The position numbers and the translations under genes are program-made. The notes beneath the pieces are model-generated. The model did not search any database, was not told where the DNA came from, and was given only the letters and a program-made list of their open reading frames with translations. This document shows positions 1 to 9,606 of a stretch of DNA of 64,000 nucleotides, piece after piece. The DNA lies in the NCBI GenBank assembly GCA_036703275.1, contig DATNPK010000112.1, forward strand, positions 1 through 64,000, given 5' to 3'. How positions within the stretch are numbered: the stretch's first letter is position 1; every line of letters begins with the position of its first letter. This DNA comes from Coleofasciculaceae cyanobacterium (GTDB lineage: Bacteria > Cyanobacteriota > Cyanobacteriia > Cyanobacteriales > Xenococcaceae).

Positions 1-287
1 TCGAACTCATTGTAACCATCGCTGACGATATCGTTTTCAATACCAACTAAAAGATCGTTTCCTGCTTCGCCATAAAGTTTATCGCTTCCGGCTCCGCCTA
101 CCAAAATATCATCACCACTGTAGCCCCAAAGTTGGTCATCACCGGCATTGCCTTTGAGCAAGTCAGAACCTTCCAACCCGTCGAGGGAATCGTTACCCAA
201 GTCACCGATAAGAGCATCGGTTCCACTGTCACTAGAGAGAGAATCGTTACCTGTTGTGCCTACTGAATAATCGTTATAGTTAGTCAT
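1..287 (-). CDS. RTX-type calcium-binding repeat protein (N-terminal part, runs off left edge)
   Basis: Reading the minus strand from ATG at 287 gives an open frame of 95 codons to the window edge. It is dominated by glycine/aspartate nonapeptides of the GGxGxDxLx kind (for example GNAGDDQLWG, GGAGSDKLYG, GEAGNDLLVG), the signature of RTX/haemolysin-type repeats that bind calcium as a beta-roll and occur in proteins exported by type I secretion. There is no signal peptide, as usual for such proteins. The C-terminus, and so any enzymatic domain, lies outside the window. No strong Shine-Dalgarno precedes the ATG. The repeat family is clear; the function of the whole protein cannot be stated. 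Confidence 0.8.
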   Translation of the reverse strand, partial: MTNYNDYSVGTTGNDSLSSDSGTDALIGDLGNDSLDGLEGSDLLKGNAGDDQLWGYSGDDILVGGAGSDKLYGEAGNDLLVGIENDIVSDGYNEF

Positions 288-742
288 AATCTAAAGCTTT
301 AAAAGATTTAATTTGTTTATTTGTTTTGTTGACTAACTTATAGGTTTGAAGAAAACAAAATATGCAATTGGGAGTTAGGACTAGTAAAAATACTTTCGAG
401 ATTGCCTTGGTGCAGAATAATGAGAAACCGAATACTTTTATCGCCAGTAAGACAAATTTCGCCATCGCTGAGATGGCGAACGAGGATTTGCAGCTATAGT
501 GATTGTGTCGAAATTGTTCCATCTTGAAACAACTATTATCGTCAAACTAATTGCTCAAGCTGCATTAAATCTCTGGCTATAAGGATTTAATCTTCATAGT
601 TAGCTCAGCCGTTAAAAGGTAAGGACTATATCAACGTAAATACTGAAGGTATTCTGAATAACGACACTCATAAATCTCTTGATAGCTGATAACTAGCCCA
701 ACTAATAAATCTGCTTAACCCGAACTAAGGTTAAATACTAAT
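288..742. other. Intergenic spacer, no gene seen
   Basis: AT-rich spacer between the RTX protein and the candidate small RNA. I see no convincing open frame, tRNA or repeat here. It should hold the promoter of the leftward RTX gene. Confidence 0.4.
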
Positions 743-770
743 AAAAAAACCTCAGCTACCAGACTGAGGT
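743..770 (-). terminator. Rho-independent terminator (leftward)
   Basis: The inverted repeat ACCTCAG / CTGAGGT (749-755 and 764-770) with an 8-nt loop is followed on the minus strand by a run of seven T. No annotated leftward gene lies directly upstream; the candidate small RNA is the only transcript it would serve. Confidence 0.6.
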
Positions 771-946
771 TGACTATGAGAAGATTGTTTGCTCTAGACG
801 CTACTATCGACGAAAAATAATCTAGTAATTCGATATAAAAACTAAATATATAAGCTGTTGATTACATCTAAAACTATTGCCATAAGTTAACGCCACTGAG
901 AATTAATATCCAGTAAACTAAAGGAAAAGCCTTTTGTTAACTTATG
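743..946 (-). ncRNA. Candidate small non-coding RNA (promoter plus intrinsic terminator, no ORF)
   Basis: A good sigma70-like promoter on the minus strand (-35 TTTACA, 18-nt spacer, -10 TATACT) ends near 953. A textbook intrinsic terminator lies about 200 nt downstream at 743-770. The interval has no open frame above about 13 codons. Near the putative 5' end an exact 10-bp inverted repeat (882-891 and 936-945) could close a stem. No leftward gene starts between promoter and terminator, so a stand-alone RNA of about 200 nt is the simplest reading. It does not match an RNA family I recognise; existence and ends are inference. Confidence 0.3.
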
Positions 947-952
947 TAATGC

Positions 953-982
953 AGTATAGCAAAATATGTTAACTTTTGTAAA
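953..982 (-). promoter_or_regulatory. Putative sigma70-type promoter (leftward)
   Basis: On the minus strand TTTACA (977-982) and TATACT (953-958) are 18 bp apart, giving a start near 946. Several GTTAAC motifs surround it (886-891, 936-941, 969-974) and might be regulator sites. Prediction by eye only. Confidence 0.35.
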
Positions 983-1003
983 ATTATCTTAAATAACAAG
1001 TTA

Positions 1004-1843
1004 ATGAGCGATCGCCAAGCCTGGGATGCAGGAATATCAAGCTTTTGGAAAAATATTTACCGTTGCGCAGATCGAAGTAGCTGGTATAGTTCCGTTGCCG
1101 ATGCTTACGATCGCACCAGACCAAGATATCCTGCCAAAATTCTGGCTCGGATGCAAGAAACAGCTCAGTTACAGCCAGGTAAAACAGTTTTAGAAATCGG
1201 TGCGGGGCCAGGTGTTGCTAGTATTGAATTAGCTAAGTCAGGCGCGAAAATAGTCTGTCTTGAACCTAGTTCTTCTGCTTGTGAATTGGCTCGACTTAAA
1301 TGCGCTGCTTATCCTAACGTTGAGTTTATCGCCACTACCTTTGAGGAATGGGACATAGCCGAACTAAAATTTGATGCAGTTGTTGCCGCCACCTCTTTTC
1401 ATTGGGTAGCACCAGAGGTTAGGACTGCTAAAGCCGCAGCAGCCTTAAAAGATAACGGCTTATTAATTTTGCTGTGGAATACTCCGCCTCAAACTAGTTA
1501 CGAGGTATTTCAAAGTCTGGTGGAGGTATATCAAAATTACGCGCCAAATTTAGCTATATACGAAGAACATCAAGACTCGGCGAAACATTTGGCAAAAATA
1601 GGTGAAGAGGTAATCAATTCTGGCTATTTGAGAAATTTAACTTCTGAACAATTAATTAGCAGGGTGACTTACTCGATCAATGATTATCTAGGTTTACTTA
1701 GTACACTCTCCCCATATATCAGCCTTGAATCGAAACAGCGGCATCTTTTGTTGGCTGAATTAAAACGCGTGCTGGAGCTTAATTACGGCAATGATTTAGA
1801 ACTTTCCTATCTTTCTCTATTGCAAATAGCTTATAAAAGCTAA
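1004..1843 (+). CDS. Class I SAM-dependent methyltransferase
   Basis: 279 residues. The N-terminal third contains YDRTRPRYP and then motif I, VLEIGAGPGVASIELA (about residues 60-75), the glycine-rich S-adenosylmethionine loop of the Rossmann-type methyltransferase fold. It is followed by an acidic end of strand 2 (CLEPSS) and the motif IV region (FDAVVAATSFHWV), where the family places the catalytic/substrate loop. This resembles the Methyltransf_11/25 type acting on small molecules or lipids. The substrate cannot be told. The ATG at 1004 is the first in frame; no strong ribosome site is visible. It stands alone: the left neighbour is leftward and the gene to the right begins 320 bp later. 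Confidence 0.85.
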   Translation: MSDRQAWDAGISSFWKNIYRCADRSSWYSSVADAYDRTRPRYPAKILARMQETAQLQPGKTVLEIGAGPGVASIELAKSGAKIVCLEPSSSACELARLKCAAYPNVEFIATTFEEWDIAELKFDAVVAATSFHWVAPEVRTAKAAAALKDNGLLILLWNTPPQTSYEVFQSLVEVYQNYAPNLAIYEEHQDSAKHLAKIGEEVINSGYLRNLTSEQLISRVTYSINDYLGLLSTLSPYISLESKQRHLLLAELKRVLELNYGNDLELSYLSLLQIAYKS

Positions 1844-2163
1844 ACATAAAAATTTTTTGGGGAACTATAGAAAATAGGGGTAAATTGGGTAACTCAAAAT
1901 TACTTTGCTTCTCTGCTGTCACAGATCGTCAAAAAGATGATTAACGTTCATCTTTCTAAGGATGTAGAGCTTTTTAAGAATCAACAACGCTACCATAAAG
2001 TTAGAGGGGATCGGTAATCAAATATTTAGTTCATTTAGTTCGATATCTGACTTACTCAAGCAGCAATTCTCTGGTTAATTATTATTTGCACTACCTTGTT
2101 GATCGATAACTAGATAGTCAGCCCGCACGTTTAGGTTAGGAAATACAGATACATTATATATAC
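1844..2163. other. Intergenic spacer, nothing recognised
   Basis: 320 bp, AT-rich. No open frame of note, no repeat copy and no clear terminator after the methyltransferase. It probably carries the promoter of the HlyD-like gene. Confidence 0.4.
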
Positions 2164-3591
2164 ATGAAATTATCGATAAATCGTCAGTCCAAGCGTAATT
2201 CTGTCTTGGTTACAGGACTATTAGCATTATGTTTAGCTTTAATCGGGTTTGCTACCTATACAGTTGTCAAGGGATCGAGATCCGAAGTAGATATAGAAGC
2301 ATTAACCGTACCAGTTGAAAAAGAAGATCTTAATGCCGAGATCGAAGCCAGCGGTAGGATAGAGCCAGTCAAAAGCGTTAACGTTAGTCCCAAAGAACCA
2401 GCGCGGTTAGTTAAGTTACTCGTGGAACAAGGCGATCGCGTAAAAGCAGGACAAACCTTAGCTATTATGGAAAATGCCGAACTGTCTACCCAAACCTCTC
2501 AGGCAACAGCAGATTTAAAACAAAACCGCGCCAGTTTTGCCGAAGGTAAAGCGACAATTAATGCTGAGGTTGCTCAGTCTCAGGCTAGATTAAGGCAATT
2601 AGAAGCTAAGTTAGATCAGGTTCAAAATAGAATTCCTAGGGACATCGATCAAACTAAAGCACAAATTAGCGCTGCTGAATCTCAGTTAAGATTGGTGCAG
2701 GAAAGAATTAAACGTAACAAATATCTGCTACAGCAGGGGGCAATTACGCAAGATGCCTTTGATGAAATTAGTAACGATTATCAAAACGCTCAGTCTAGTA
2801 TCAATGAGCTACGTCAACGACTACAACAGATTCAAAACACTGGCGGCGCAGAAGTAGAACAAATTGAGGCAGAAATAAACGAGGCTAGAATTGCCCTAGA
2901 GCAAAAGCAGACAACTGCACCCGATGAGATTGCAGCGTTAGAAGCCTCATTAGAGAAAGCAGAAGTATCCCTGGAGCAAGCCGAAATTCAATATAACGAT
3001 AGCATTGTCCAAGCTCCCTTCGATGGCATTGTGACTCAAAGATATGCTGTCGAAGGCTCTTTTGTGGCACCGAGTACTTCAGGTTCTAGCACCGCATCGG
3101 CTTCAGCTACTTCTATCTTGGCGTTGGCTCAAGGATTGGAAGTTGTTGCTAAAGTTACAGAATTAGATATCGGACAACTACAGCCAGGGCAAAAAGTAAA
3201 GATTGTTGCTGATGCTTATCCAGATCGTGAATTTACAGGAGAAATTACGCGGATTGCTCCTGAAGCAATTATTGAAGAGAACGTTACTTCTTTTGAGGTA
3301 CGAATTAAATTGCTTACTGGTCAAAATCTATTACGCTCCAAGATGAACGCCGATGTTACCTTTATCGGCAAACAATTAAGCGATAGTTTAGTCGTTCCTA
3401 CTGTGGCAATCTTTACGGAAAATGGTGAGCAGGGAGTGATGATACCCGATGAAAATAATCAACCACAGTTTCAGCCCGTCAAGATTGGCTTATATGTAGG
3501 CGATCAAACTCAAATCCTTGAAGGAATTGATGCTAATCAAAAAGTGTTTATCGATTTGCCAGAGGAAAGCAGAAGACGTGAAGAAAATTAA
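2164..3591 (+). CDS. HlyD/DevB-like membrane fusion (periplasmic adaptor) protein
   Basis: 475 residues. A single N-terminal membrane anchor (about residues 16-36, VLVTGLLALCLALIGF) is followed by the first lipoyl half-motif (residues 50-100, with VEQGDRVKAGQTLA). A long Gln/Glu-rich coiled-coil hairpin follows (about 105-275), then the second lipoyl half (YNDSIVQAPFDGIVTQR) and beta-barrel/membrane-proximal domains. This is the MFP/HlyD architecture of adaptors linking an inner-membrane ABC or RND pump to an outer-membrane channel; in cyanobacteria DevB and MacA-like proteins have it. No ABC ATPase, permease or TolC follows: the next gene is a transposase on the other strand. The partners must be elsewhere, or the operon was interrupted. 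Confidence 0.88.
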   Translation: MKLSINRQSKRNSVLVTGLLALCLALIGFATYTVVKGSRSEVDIEALTVPVEKEDLNAEIEASGRIEPVKSVNVSPKEPARLVKLLVEQGDRVKAGQTLAIMENAELSTQTSQATADLKQNRASFAEGKATINAEVAQSQARLRQLEAKLDQVQNRIPRDIDQTKAQISAAESQLRLVQERIKRNKYLLQQGAITQDAFDEISNDYQNAQSSINELRQRLQQIQNTGGAEVEQIEAEINEARIALEQKQTTAPDEIAALEASLEKAEVSLEQAEIQYNDSIVQAPFDGIVTQRYAVEGSFVAPSTSGSSTASASATSILALAQGLEVVAKVTELDIGQLQPGQKVKIVADAYPDREFTGEITRIAPEAIIEENVTSFEVRIKLLTGQNLLRSKMNADVTFIGKQLSDSLVVPTVAIFTENGEQGVMIPDENNQPQFQPVKIGLYVGDQTQILEGIDANQKVFIDLPEESRRREEN

Positions 3592-3640
3592 TTTCGGTTC
3601 ATTTTATTTTCTAGGTTATTAAGTATGGCGATCGCACTTT

Positions 3641-4198
3641 TTAATTTACATAATTCTTATCTTTTGTCCATTTTGCAGGATTATTAATAATGTATCGACG
3701 GATATTGTTTAAGGATTTTTCATCCCGAATGATATTTTCGTAAAATCTAGATTGCCATTGGAAAACAATATCACCATTTTGGCGACACCATCGTGTGACT
3801 GATGATTTATAGGAACGGATAATTACGCTCAATGTGCCTGATTTCGGCGATAATTTGGACATTGTTTGTGACAGATCCCGTTCAACATCAGGAGGGTCGT
3901 TCCATGGAACGACCCTCCGGGAATTATCTGGATTATCAATGATAATTATGCCGTGGACGTGATTGGGCATAATTATAAATTCATCCAAATACGTATGTTT
4001 TGAATGTTGGGGTATTTCCGACCAATATTGTTGGGCAATTTTTCCTACAGTGGATAATTGCATTTTGCCATGGGTTATATTGCCGAAAAAACCTTGTTTT
4101 TCAAAGGTGCAAATGGTTACAAAATAATATCCATTGGCAGCATAATTATAGTTTTTTAATCTGGTGTATTTACGACCAAATTTTCCATTTAAGGTCAT
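3641..4198 (-). CDS. REP-associated tyrosine transposase (RAYT, IS200-like Y1 family)
   Basis: About 185 residues from ATG 4198. The segment RLKNYNYAANGYYFVTICTF is typical of RAYT proteins; MPNHVHGIIII holds the HUH metal-binding pair, and the C-terminal QSRFYENIIRDEKSL region contains the tyrosine expected to attack DNA. RAYTs are single-copy relatives of IS200/IS605 transposases associated with REP palindromes. A 28-bp perfect palindrome (3891-3918) lies inside the coding sequence and is read through in frame (RRVVPWNDPP). A related 32-bp palindrome (4218-4249) covers the upstream in-frame ATG at 4234, so I prefer 4198. Being uninterrupted, it could still be active. Confidence 0.85.
   Translation of the reverse strand: MTLNGKFGRKYTRLKNYNYAANGYYFVTICTFEKQGFFGNITHGKMQLSTVGKIAQQYWSEIPQHSKHTYLDEFIIMPNHVHGIIIIDNPDNSRRVVPWNDPPDVERDLSQTMSKLSPKSGTLSVIIRSYKSSVTRWCRQNGDIVFQWQSRFYENIIRDEKSLNNIRRYIINNPAKWTKDKNYVN
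3891..3918. repeat. REP-like palindrome inside the RAYT gene
   Basis: A perfect 28-bp palindrome (half GGAGGGTCGTTCCA) within the transposase reading frame. Its core GTTCCATGGAAC is shared with the palindrome at 4218-4249, while the outer arms differ but still pair. It keeps the frame open. Confidence 0.85.
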
Positions 4199-4217
4199 GA
4201 TAGTTTGTCCACAAATA

Positions 4218-4249
4218 CCGTAGGGACGTTCCATGGAACGTCCCTACGG
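4218..4249. repeat. REP-like palindrome at the 5' end of the RAYT gene
   Basis: A perfect 32-bp palindrome (half CCGTAGGGACGTTCCA). This CGTAGGGACGTTCCATGG type is widespread between genes in cyanobacteria. Together with 3891-3918 it brackets the N-terminal part of the transposase, as in a REPIN/BIME arrangement. Confidence 0.85.
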
Positions 4250-4385
4250 GTTACATTATTAAATTACCCAGATTATTAGATTATATTAAACATTTTTCTA
4301 CTATCTGAAAGCGATCGCCTGACTGTAACCAATGCGATCGCGCCTTCCAAACATAATATTCCCACTCGTTCTAAAATTTCATATT

Positions 4386-4862
4386 TTATTTATGTTTTTC
4401 GTATTCTTTTTGCAAAGAAAAAATGCAATTACCATAAAATTGTTTAGCGTTTAGCTCATTTTGCTTTTTGGCTTCTCTGGCTATAGCTGCATCTTTACTG
4501 TTGTCATACTTAGACTTTAATACTAGAGGGGAAAAAGTAAGAACAGCACCTAGTAATAAACTTGGGGTACTGGCAGTATAGAGCTTTTTCTTAAGATTGG
4601 GAATTTCTATCGAAGAAGCCATAAACGAAAGAATCAGGGAAATTGTTATCAAAAATATTCCCACAGCAAATATTGCAGCTTTATTATTTTTAACATCATC
4701 TTGCGTTTTAGTTTTTGCCAAATTACGATTGTAATCACTGATTGCAGGTAATTCGATTGCTTTAGCTTCTGCATATCTTTTTAAAAAAGCTCGACTTTGA
4801 GGATCTAAAAGATTATTTTTAAGTAAATAATCACCATCTTTGACAATGCAATTTATATCCAT
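4386..4862 (-). CDS. Hypothetical protein with two hydrophobic segments
   Basis: 158 residues, no family recognised. The first 60 residues are polar (contains LLKNNLLDPQSRAFLKRYAE). Two hydrophobic stretches follow at about residues 65-88 (AIFAVGIFLITISLILSFMA) and 97-115 (STPSLLLGAVLTFSPLVL), giving a hairpin in the membrane. The tail is charged and rich in Lys, Asn and Glu. A 37-codon basic ORF ends 42 bp upstream on the same strand and may be cotranscribed. Start ATG at 4862. Confidence 0.55.
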   Translation of the reverse strand: MDINCIVKDGDYLLKNNLLDPQSRAFLKRYAEAKAIELPAISDYNRNLAKTKTQDDVKNNKAAIFAVGIFLITISLILSFMASSIEIPNLKKKLYTASTPSLLLGAVLTFSPLVLKSKYDNSKDAAIAREAKKQNELNAKQFYGNCIFSLQKEYEKHK

Positions 4863-4904
4863 GACTGAGTTACCTTAATAATTTTTTTATCAAAACGATT
4901 TAAA

Positions 4905-5018
4905 TTATTTATTGGGTGTAGAGCGATAGTGCCTTTTTACGTCCGTTTTTTTACAGTTCACATTTTTTGTATGTGGCTTAACATAGACCTTTTTCTTTCC
5001 ATCATTAGTTTTTGCCAT
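4905..5018 (-). CDS. Possible small basic protein (37 aa)
   Basis: The minus strand has ATG (5016-5018) to TAA (4905-4907), 37 codons, rich in lysine (starts MAKTNDGKKKVYVKPHTKN) with an estimated strongly positive charge. It lies between the chlH terminator and the 158-residue hypothetical protein, on the same strand as both. No clear ribosome site and no family recognised. It could be a small nucleic-acid-binding protein or a chance frame. Confidence 0.3.
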   Translation of the reverse strand: MAKTNDGKKKVYVKPHTKNVNCKKTDVKRHYRSTPNK

Positions 5019-5121
5019 TGATTATTTTCTACTAAAATCATTAATTATTATTTAATATAATTTTGAAAAAATAGTATATGTGTGACTTGACTCACGAAAT
5101 AATGCTTAAGTTATTCACCAA

Positions 5122-5153
5122 TAAAAAAAGAGATGTGAATTACCACATCTCTT
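5122..5153 (-). terminator. Intrinsic terminator of chlH
   Basis: A 10-bp perfect stem (AAGAGATGTG, 5128-5137, with its complement at 5144-5153), a 6-nt loop and a run of T on the minus strand. It lies 30 bp after the chlH stop codon. Confidence 0.85.
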
Positions 5154-5182
5154 AATCTGAGTTTTAAAGGTTGAATTAACTA

Positions 5183-8100
5183 TTAATCAATACCTTCAAT
5201 CTTATCTTCGACTTCTTGATAGAGTTCCCTCAGTCTGTCGAGGTTTTCTTCGTCTGTTTCCCAGTAACCACGACCATTGACTTCCAATAGAGTCCCGACA
5301 ATCTTACGGAAAGAATTAGGATTCATATCCATCAAACGTTGGCACATTTGGGGGTCATCAATAAAGGTAGTATTTACATCTTCGTATACCCAGTTATCTA
5401 CCGCATCAGCTGTGGCTGACCAACCCATAGTGTTGACTAAACGCTTAGAAAGTTCACGGACACCTTCGTAACCATGACTTAGCATACCTTCATACCATTT
5501 GGGATTAAGTAGCTTAGTACGAGCATCCAAACGGACAGTCTCTGAAAGGGTACGGACTTGAGCGTTAGCAGTAGTGGTGTCAGCGATATAGGCAGTAGGT
5601 TTTCTACCGTCATCCCGCAGACTAGACACAATTTTAGTGGGGTCAGAATCGAAGTAATGAGATACGTCAGTCAGACTAATCTCAGATGAATCTAGGTTTT
5701 GGAAAGTAACATCGGCTTTCTTCAAAGAAGACTCAAACAAGCCACGATTTTCATCCATTACCCCTGGGTTGTCGGAATTAAAGGCAAAAGATTTACGGTT
5801 AAGATACATATCCTGTAGTTCTTTTTCCTCTTCCCAACTGCTGTTTTCTACTGCGAGGTTGATGTTAGAAGAATATGAACCAGAAGCGTTGGAGAAAATA
5901 CGAGTCGCAGCTTGACGCACGTTGATACCCATTTCTGCTGCTTGTTCTAAGGCGTGTTTGCGCACAAAGTTCATTTCGATAGGTTCGTCGGCTTCGGCTG
6001 CCATTTTTACACCGCGATCTAATAAGTTCATTTGGTTGATGAACAGGTCACGAAATACACCAGAACAGTTAACTACTACGTCAAGCCGAGGGCGACCTAA
6101 TTCTTCTAAAGAAATCAGTTCTAGTTTGTTAACTCGACCTAAAGCATCTGGTACAGGACGTACACCAATCATCCACATGATTTGCGCTAAAGATTCACCG
6201 TAGGTCTTGATATTATCTGTTCCCCAGAGTACACAAGCGATACTTTCGGGATAGTTCCCGCCGTTATCTAGCTTCTGGCGAGCGATTAAACGATCTACGA
6301 CAATTTTGGCTGATTTGACCGCAGCCAGAGTAGGAATAGACTGAGGATCTAAAGCGTGAATGTTTTTGCCAGTAGGTAGTACATTAGGGTTACGAATCGG
6401 ATCTCCACCAGGACCAGGCAAGACATACTCTCCTTCCAAGGCTTGAAGCAAGCCACCAAGTTCGTTATCGGCACATATCTGTTCTAAACAGAACTCAAGG
6501 TATTCTACTAAGGGTTTGAGTGATTCATTGTCAGTTTTGTTGTAGCCATGTTCGCTCAAAGCTTCAATCCAAGGCTCTTTTTTGCCAATATTGAGAAAGT
6601 TAAGTTTAGACACCATAGACACTCTACCATCTGCGTCGATTTGAGCCCGAACTAAAGCCGATACCGCAGCACGAGTTGCTTGAGTAATGTCTTGGAAAAG
6701 TTGAACATCTGCTAAAACACCTCGGTCATTGTTAGCATAAATTTCATCAATATCTCTGCCAATGCTGTTAGCAAGGATACGAGGTAAAGAAATAATGCCT
6801 TCTTCTTCACGGTCAAGGTTAGAAATACTGACTAAAGTGGCGATCGCTTCTTCAGCAGTAGGCGGTTTACCGATGACGTGCAGACCACAGGGAAGTAGAC
6901 GAGACTCAATTTCCATCAGTTTTTTATATACCAAACCAATGATCGTATCTCGTTCATCTTGAGTCATTTCTTTGGCAGAGCGATCGGGAAAATCAATATC
7001 TTGATCGAGATTGACGATCCGCGCCTGATCCATCACCGTATCGACAATTTGAATACCCCGTCCGCCATCTTTGAGGCTTTGGTAAGAACCAATTAATTCG
7101 CCTAGTTCTTTTAAACCTTTATACAGTCCAGCGTTTTCAGCAGGAGGAGTTAGGTAAGAAATAGTAGAGGCGTAACTACGGCGTTTAGCGATAGTGGCTT
7201 CAGAAGGGTTGTTGGCTGCGTAGTAATATATGTTGGGAATACTACCAATTAAGCTGTCGGGATAACAGTCCCCAGACATACCCATTTGTTTGCCTGGCAT
7301 AAATTCTAGTGAACCATGAGTACCAAAGTGCAGTACTGCATCGGCTTTCCAGATTTGTTCTAAATAAGTGTAATAAGCAGCAAAACCATGATGCGGACTC
7401 GCCGAACGAGAGAACAACAAGCGCATGGGGTCGCCTTCGTAACCAAAGGTAGGCTGTACGCCAATGAAGACGTTACCAAATTCCTTACCGTAGATCAACA
7501 GGTTTTTGCCGTCGCTATTTAGATGTCCTGGAGGTGGACCCCAGTTTTCTTCTAACTTCACAGAATAGGGTGTCAGACGTTCGTACTGTTCTACTGACAT
7601 CCGATGGGCAATATTGAGTTCGGGGGAAGCATACTGTGCTTGAGCATCATGAATTACCGCCTCCATTAATTCTTTGGGAGAGTTGGGCAAGTCTTGGATA
7701 TCGTAGCCGTTATCTCTTAAGCTTTTCATGGCTTGGTAGATTGAGCCAAATACGTCTAGATAGGCGGCAGTACCCACGTTGCCTTTATCGGGGGGAAAAC
7801 TAAAGACAGTAATCGCTACTTTTTTGTCTAGCTTGGGCTTTTTACGTAAGCTACCCCACTTCATCGCTCGTCTGGCGATCGCTTCTACTCGATCCTGAAG
7901 GGCGATCGATCTACCCGTTGCACCATCTCTACCAGAGGCGATAATTGGCTCGATCGCGCCGTCAAGTTCGGGAATAGCAATTTGTAAGGCTACCTGAATG
8001 GGGTGTAAGCCTAGTTCACTCTCTTCCCACTCTTCAGTAGTTTGGAACACTAGAGGCAACGCCACCATGTAGGGACGGTTAAGGCGTTTTAAAGACTCGA

Positions 8101-9160
8101 TCGCTTTGGGATGATCTTGTCTGGCAGGGCCACCAACTAGAGCAAAACCTGTTAGGGAAACTACCACATCAACTATGGCTTGATTTTGTTTCTCTTGCCA
8201 AAAATAAGCATTTACGGGTTTAGAGAAGTCTAATCCCCCAGCAAAGACGGGGATAACTCTTGCACCCATACATTCTAGCTCTTGCACCATTGCCACATAA
8301 TGAGCATTATCCTGGGTAACTAAGTGAGTACGTTGTAATACGAGACCCACACAGGGTGCTAGGGGATCTTTAAGATCGTCAGCAATATCTAAACGGCTGT
8401 TGAACCAATCTAAATATTCTTGAATATCCTCGAACATTTTGGGCGATAGAGGATGCCAAATACCCATGTCTGGATAAACGATCGGTTCTGCATAATTAAC
8501 CTCGCTGTTTTGTTTGTTTGGATAAACGTATTTATCCGACAGCATTAATAAGAAATTCTCTAGATTATCGGCATTACCACCCAACCAATACTGAAAACTC
8601 AGCATAAAGTTGCGGGCATCCTGTGCCTTTTCTACGGGTAGATATTTTAATACTTTGGGCAGAGTCCGTAATAGCTTGAGCATCGCATCTTGGAAAGAAC
8701 TTCCAGACTTTTCTTTACGCTTGCGCATAAATTGGGCGATCGCACTTTTGGACTGTCCTAACTGTGCCATAGAAAAGCTACCCATTTTATTGAGACGCAT
8801 CACTTCTGGCATCGAGGGAAAAACTACCGCTGCATTTAAATTATCGCGATGAGGTTGAACCGCCTCTACGACTTTTTGAGCTAGATCTTCGACAAAGATC
8901 AAAGAGGCAATAAAAATATTGGCTTGGGCAACGTCGTTTTTGAAGTTGCTGTAGTTTTCTTCATTTCTTAATTCTTCAATCAAGTAGCCATTTAATTCGA
9001 TGGCTAAATGGGGATTATTACTATTAATCGATCTAGCTGCTTCAGTCAGGGTGCTTTGATACTGAGGCTCTAGCACGACATAGACCACCCTAAGTAGATC
9101 GCGTCCGTTAACGGTATCTGGCTTAACGTGACGAACGGTGGACTTAACCTGGGTGAACAT
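5183..9160 (-). CDS. chlH: Magnesium chelatase subunit H
   Basis: 1325 residues, the usual length of cyanobacterial ChlH. It is the porphyrin-binding catalytic subunit that, with ChlI and ChlD, inserts Mg2+ into protoporphyrin IX, the first committed step of chlorophyll synthesis; Gun4 normally stimulates it. The sequence is alignable to the CobN/Mg-chelatase family throughout, for example [22 protein letters not shown]-type text, [20 protein letters not shown] and [20 protein letters not shown]. The start is fixed by a strong AAGGAG (9172-9177) 11 bp before the ATG at 9160. It is monocistronic: a terminator follows and the next upstream gene is 446 bp away. No truncation or frameshift. Confidence 0.97.
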   Translation of the reverse strand: MFTQVKSTVRHVKPDTVNGRDLLRVVYVVLEPQYQSTLTEAARSINSNNPHLAIELNGYLIEELRNEENYSNFKNDVAQANIFIASLIFVEDLAQKVVEAVQPHRDNLNAAVVFPSMPEVMRLNKMGSFSMAQLGQSKSAIAQFMRKRKEKSGSSFQDAMLKLLRTLPKVLKYLPVEKAQDARNFMLSFQYWLGGNADNLENFLLMLSDKYVYPNKQNSEVNYAEPIVYPDMGIWHPLSPKMFEDIQEYLDWFNSRLDIADDLKDPLAPCVGLVLQRTHLVTQDNAHYVAMVQELECMGARVIPVFAGGLDFSKPVNAYFWQEKQNQAIVDVVVSLTGFALVGGPARQDHPKAIESLKRLNRPYMVALPLVFQTTEEWEESELGLHPIQVALQIAIPELDGAIEPIIASGRDGATGRSIALQDRVEAIARRAMKWGSLRKKPKLDKKVAITVFSFPPDKGNVGTAAYLDVFGSIYQAMKSLRDNGYDIQDLPNSPKELMEAVIHDAQAQYASPELNIAHRMSVEQYERLTPYSVKLEENWGPPPGHLNSDGKNLLIYGKEFGNVFIGVQPTFGYEGDPMRLLFSRSASPHHGFAAYYTYLEQIWKADAVLHFGTHGSLEFMPGKQMGMSGDCYPDSLIGSIPNIYYYAANNPSEATIAKRRSYASTISYLTPPAENAGLYKGLKELGELIGSYQSLKDGGRGIQIVDTVMDQARIVNLDQDIDFPDRSAKEMTQDERDTIIGLVYKKLMEIESRLLPCGLHVIGKPPTAEEAIATLVSISNLDREEEGIISLPRILANSIGRDIDEIYANNDRGVLADVQLFQDITQATRAAVSALVRAQIDADGRVSMVSKLNFLNIGKKEPWIEALSEHGYNKTDNESLKPLVEYLEFCLEQICADNELGGLLQALEGEYVLPGPGGDPIRNPNVLPTGKNIHALDPQSIPTLAAVKSAKIVVDRLIARQKLDNGGNYPESIACVLWGTDNIKTYGESLAQIMWMIGVRPVPDALGRVNKLELISLEELGRPRLDVVVNCSGVFRDLFINQMNLLDRGVKMAAEADEPIEMNFVRKHALEQAAEMGINVRQAATRIFSNASGSYSSNINLAVENSSWEEEKELQDMYLNRKSFAFNSDNPGVMDENRGLFESSLKKADVTFQNLDSSEISLTDVSHYFDSDPTKIVSSLRDDGRKPTAYIADTTTANAQVRTLSETVRLDARTKLLNPKWYEGMLSHGYEGVRELSKRLVNTMGWSATADAVDNWVYEDVNTTFIDDPQMCQRLMDMNPNSFRKIVGTLLEVNGRGYWETDEENLDRLRELYQEVEDKIEGID

Positions 9161-9606
9161 ATAATTAGATTCTCCTTTACAAATGGCGATTTTAACGGGG
9201 TATTTAAAGCAAGCTCGCTCTTTACTTGCTCAAACAATAAGCTAATGTATGTAAAGTATTTTTATCAAAAAACGCTGCTGAAAATCTGACTCAAGCGTGA
9301 TTTGACACAATTCGATAACAATAATGAAATATTACGTAACAAAGTTTAACAAATTTCGCTAGTGTACACTTGAAAATTTATTTACAATACTTAATGAAAT
9401 AAAAATATCATTAGCAAAAAATATTATTTAGTTTGGCCACAATTACTTGTAGCATTTTAAATGTGGCATTTTAAATACTGAGTCAGACTAATGCGATGAT
9501 CGGCGGTATTTTTCTTAACCGTTTTGATGAACGATTATAATCATTTGTTTGATAATTTTTTGCTAATTTTAAGCTGATTAAATTTAGAGCTATTTTGGGC
9601 AAATAT
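9161..9606. other. chlH upstream region
   Basis: 446 bp of AT-rich DNA between chlH and the pseudo-receiver gene. Apart from the chlH ribosome site I find no gene, repeat or recognisable riboswitch. The chlH promoter must be here, but I cannot place it. Confidence 0.4.

Noticed and set aside
280-522. 80-codon minus-strand frame
   Set aside because: Overlaps the start of the RTX protein out of frame and shows no recognisable features; the RTX repeats give a far stronger reading.
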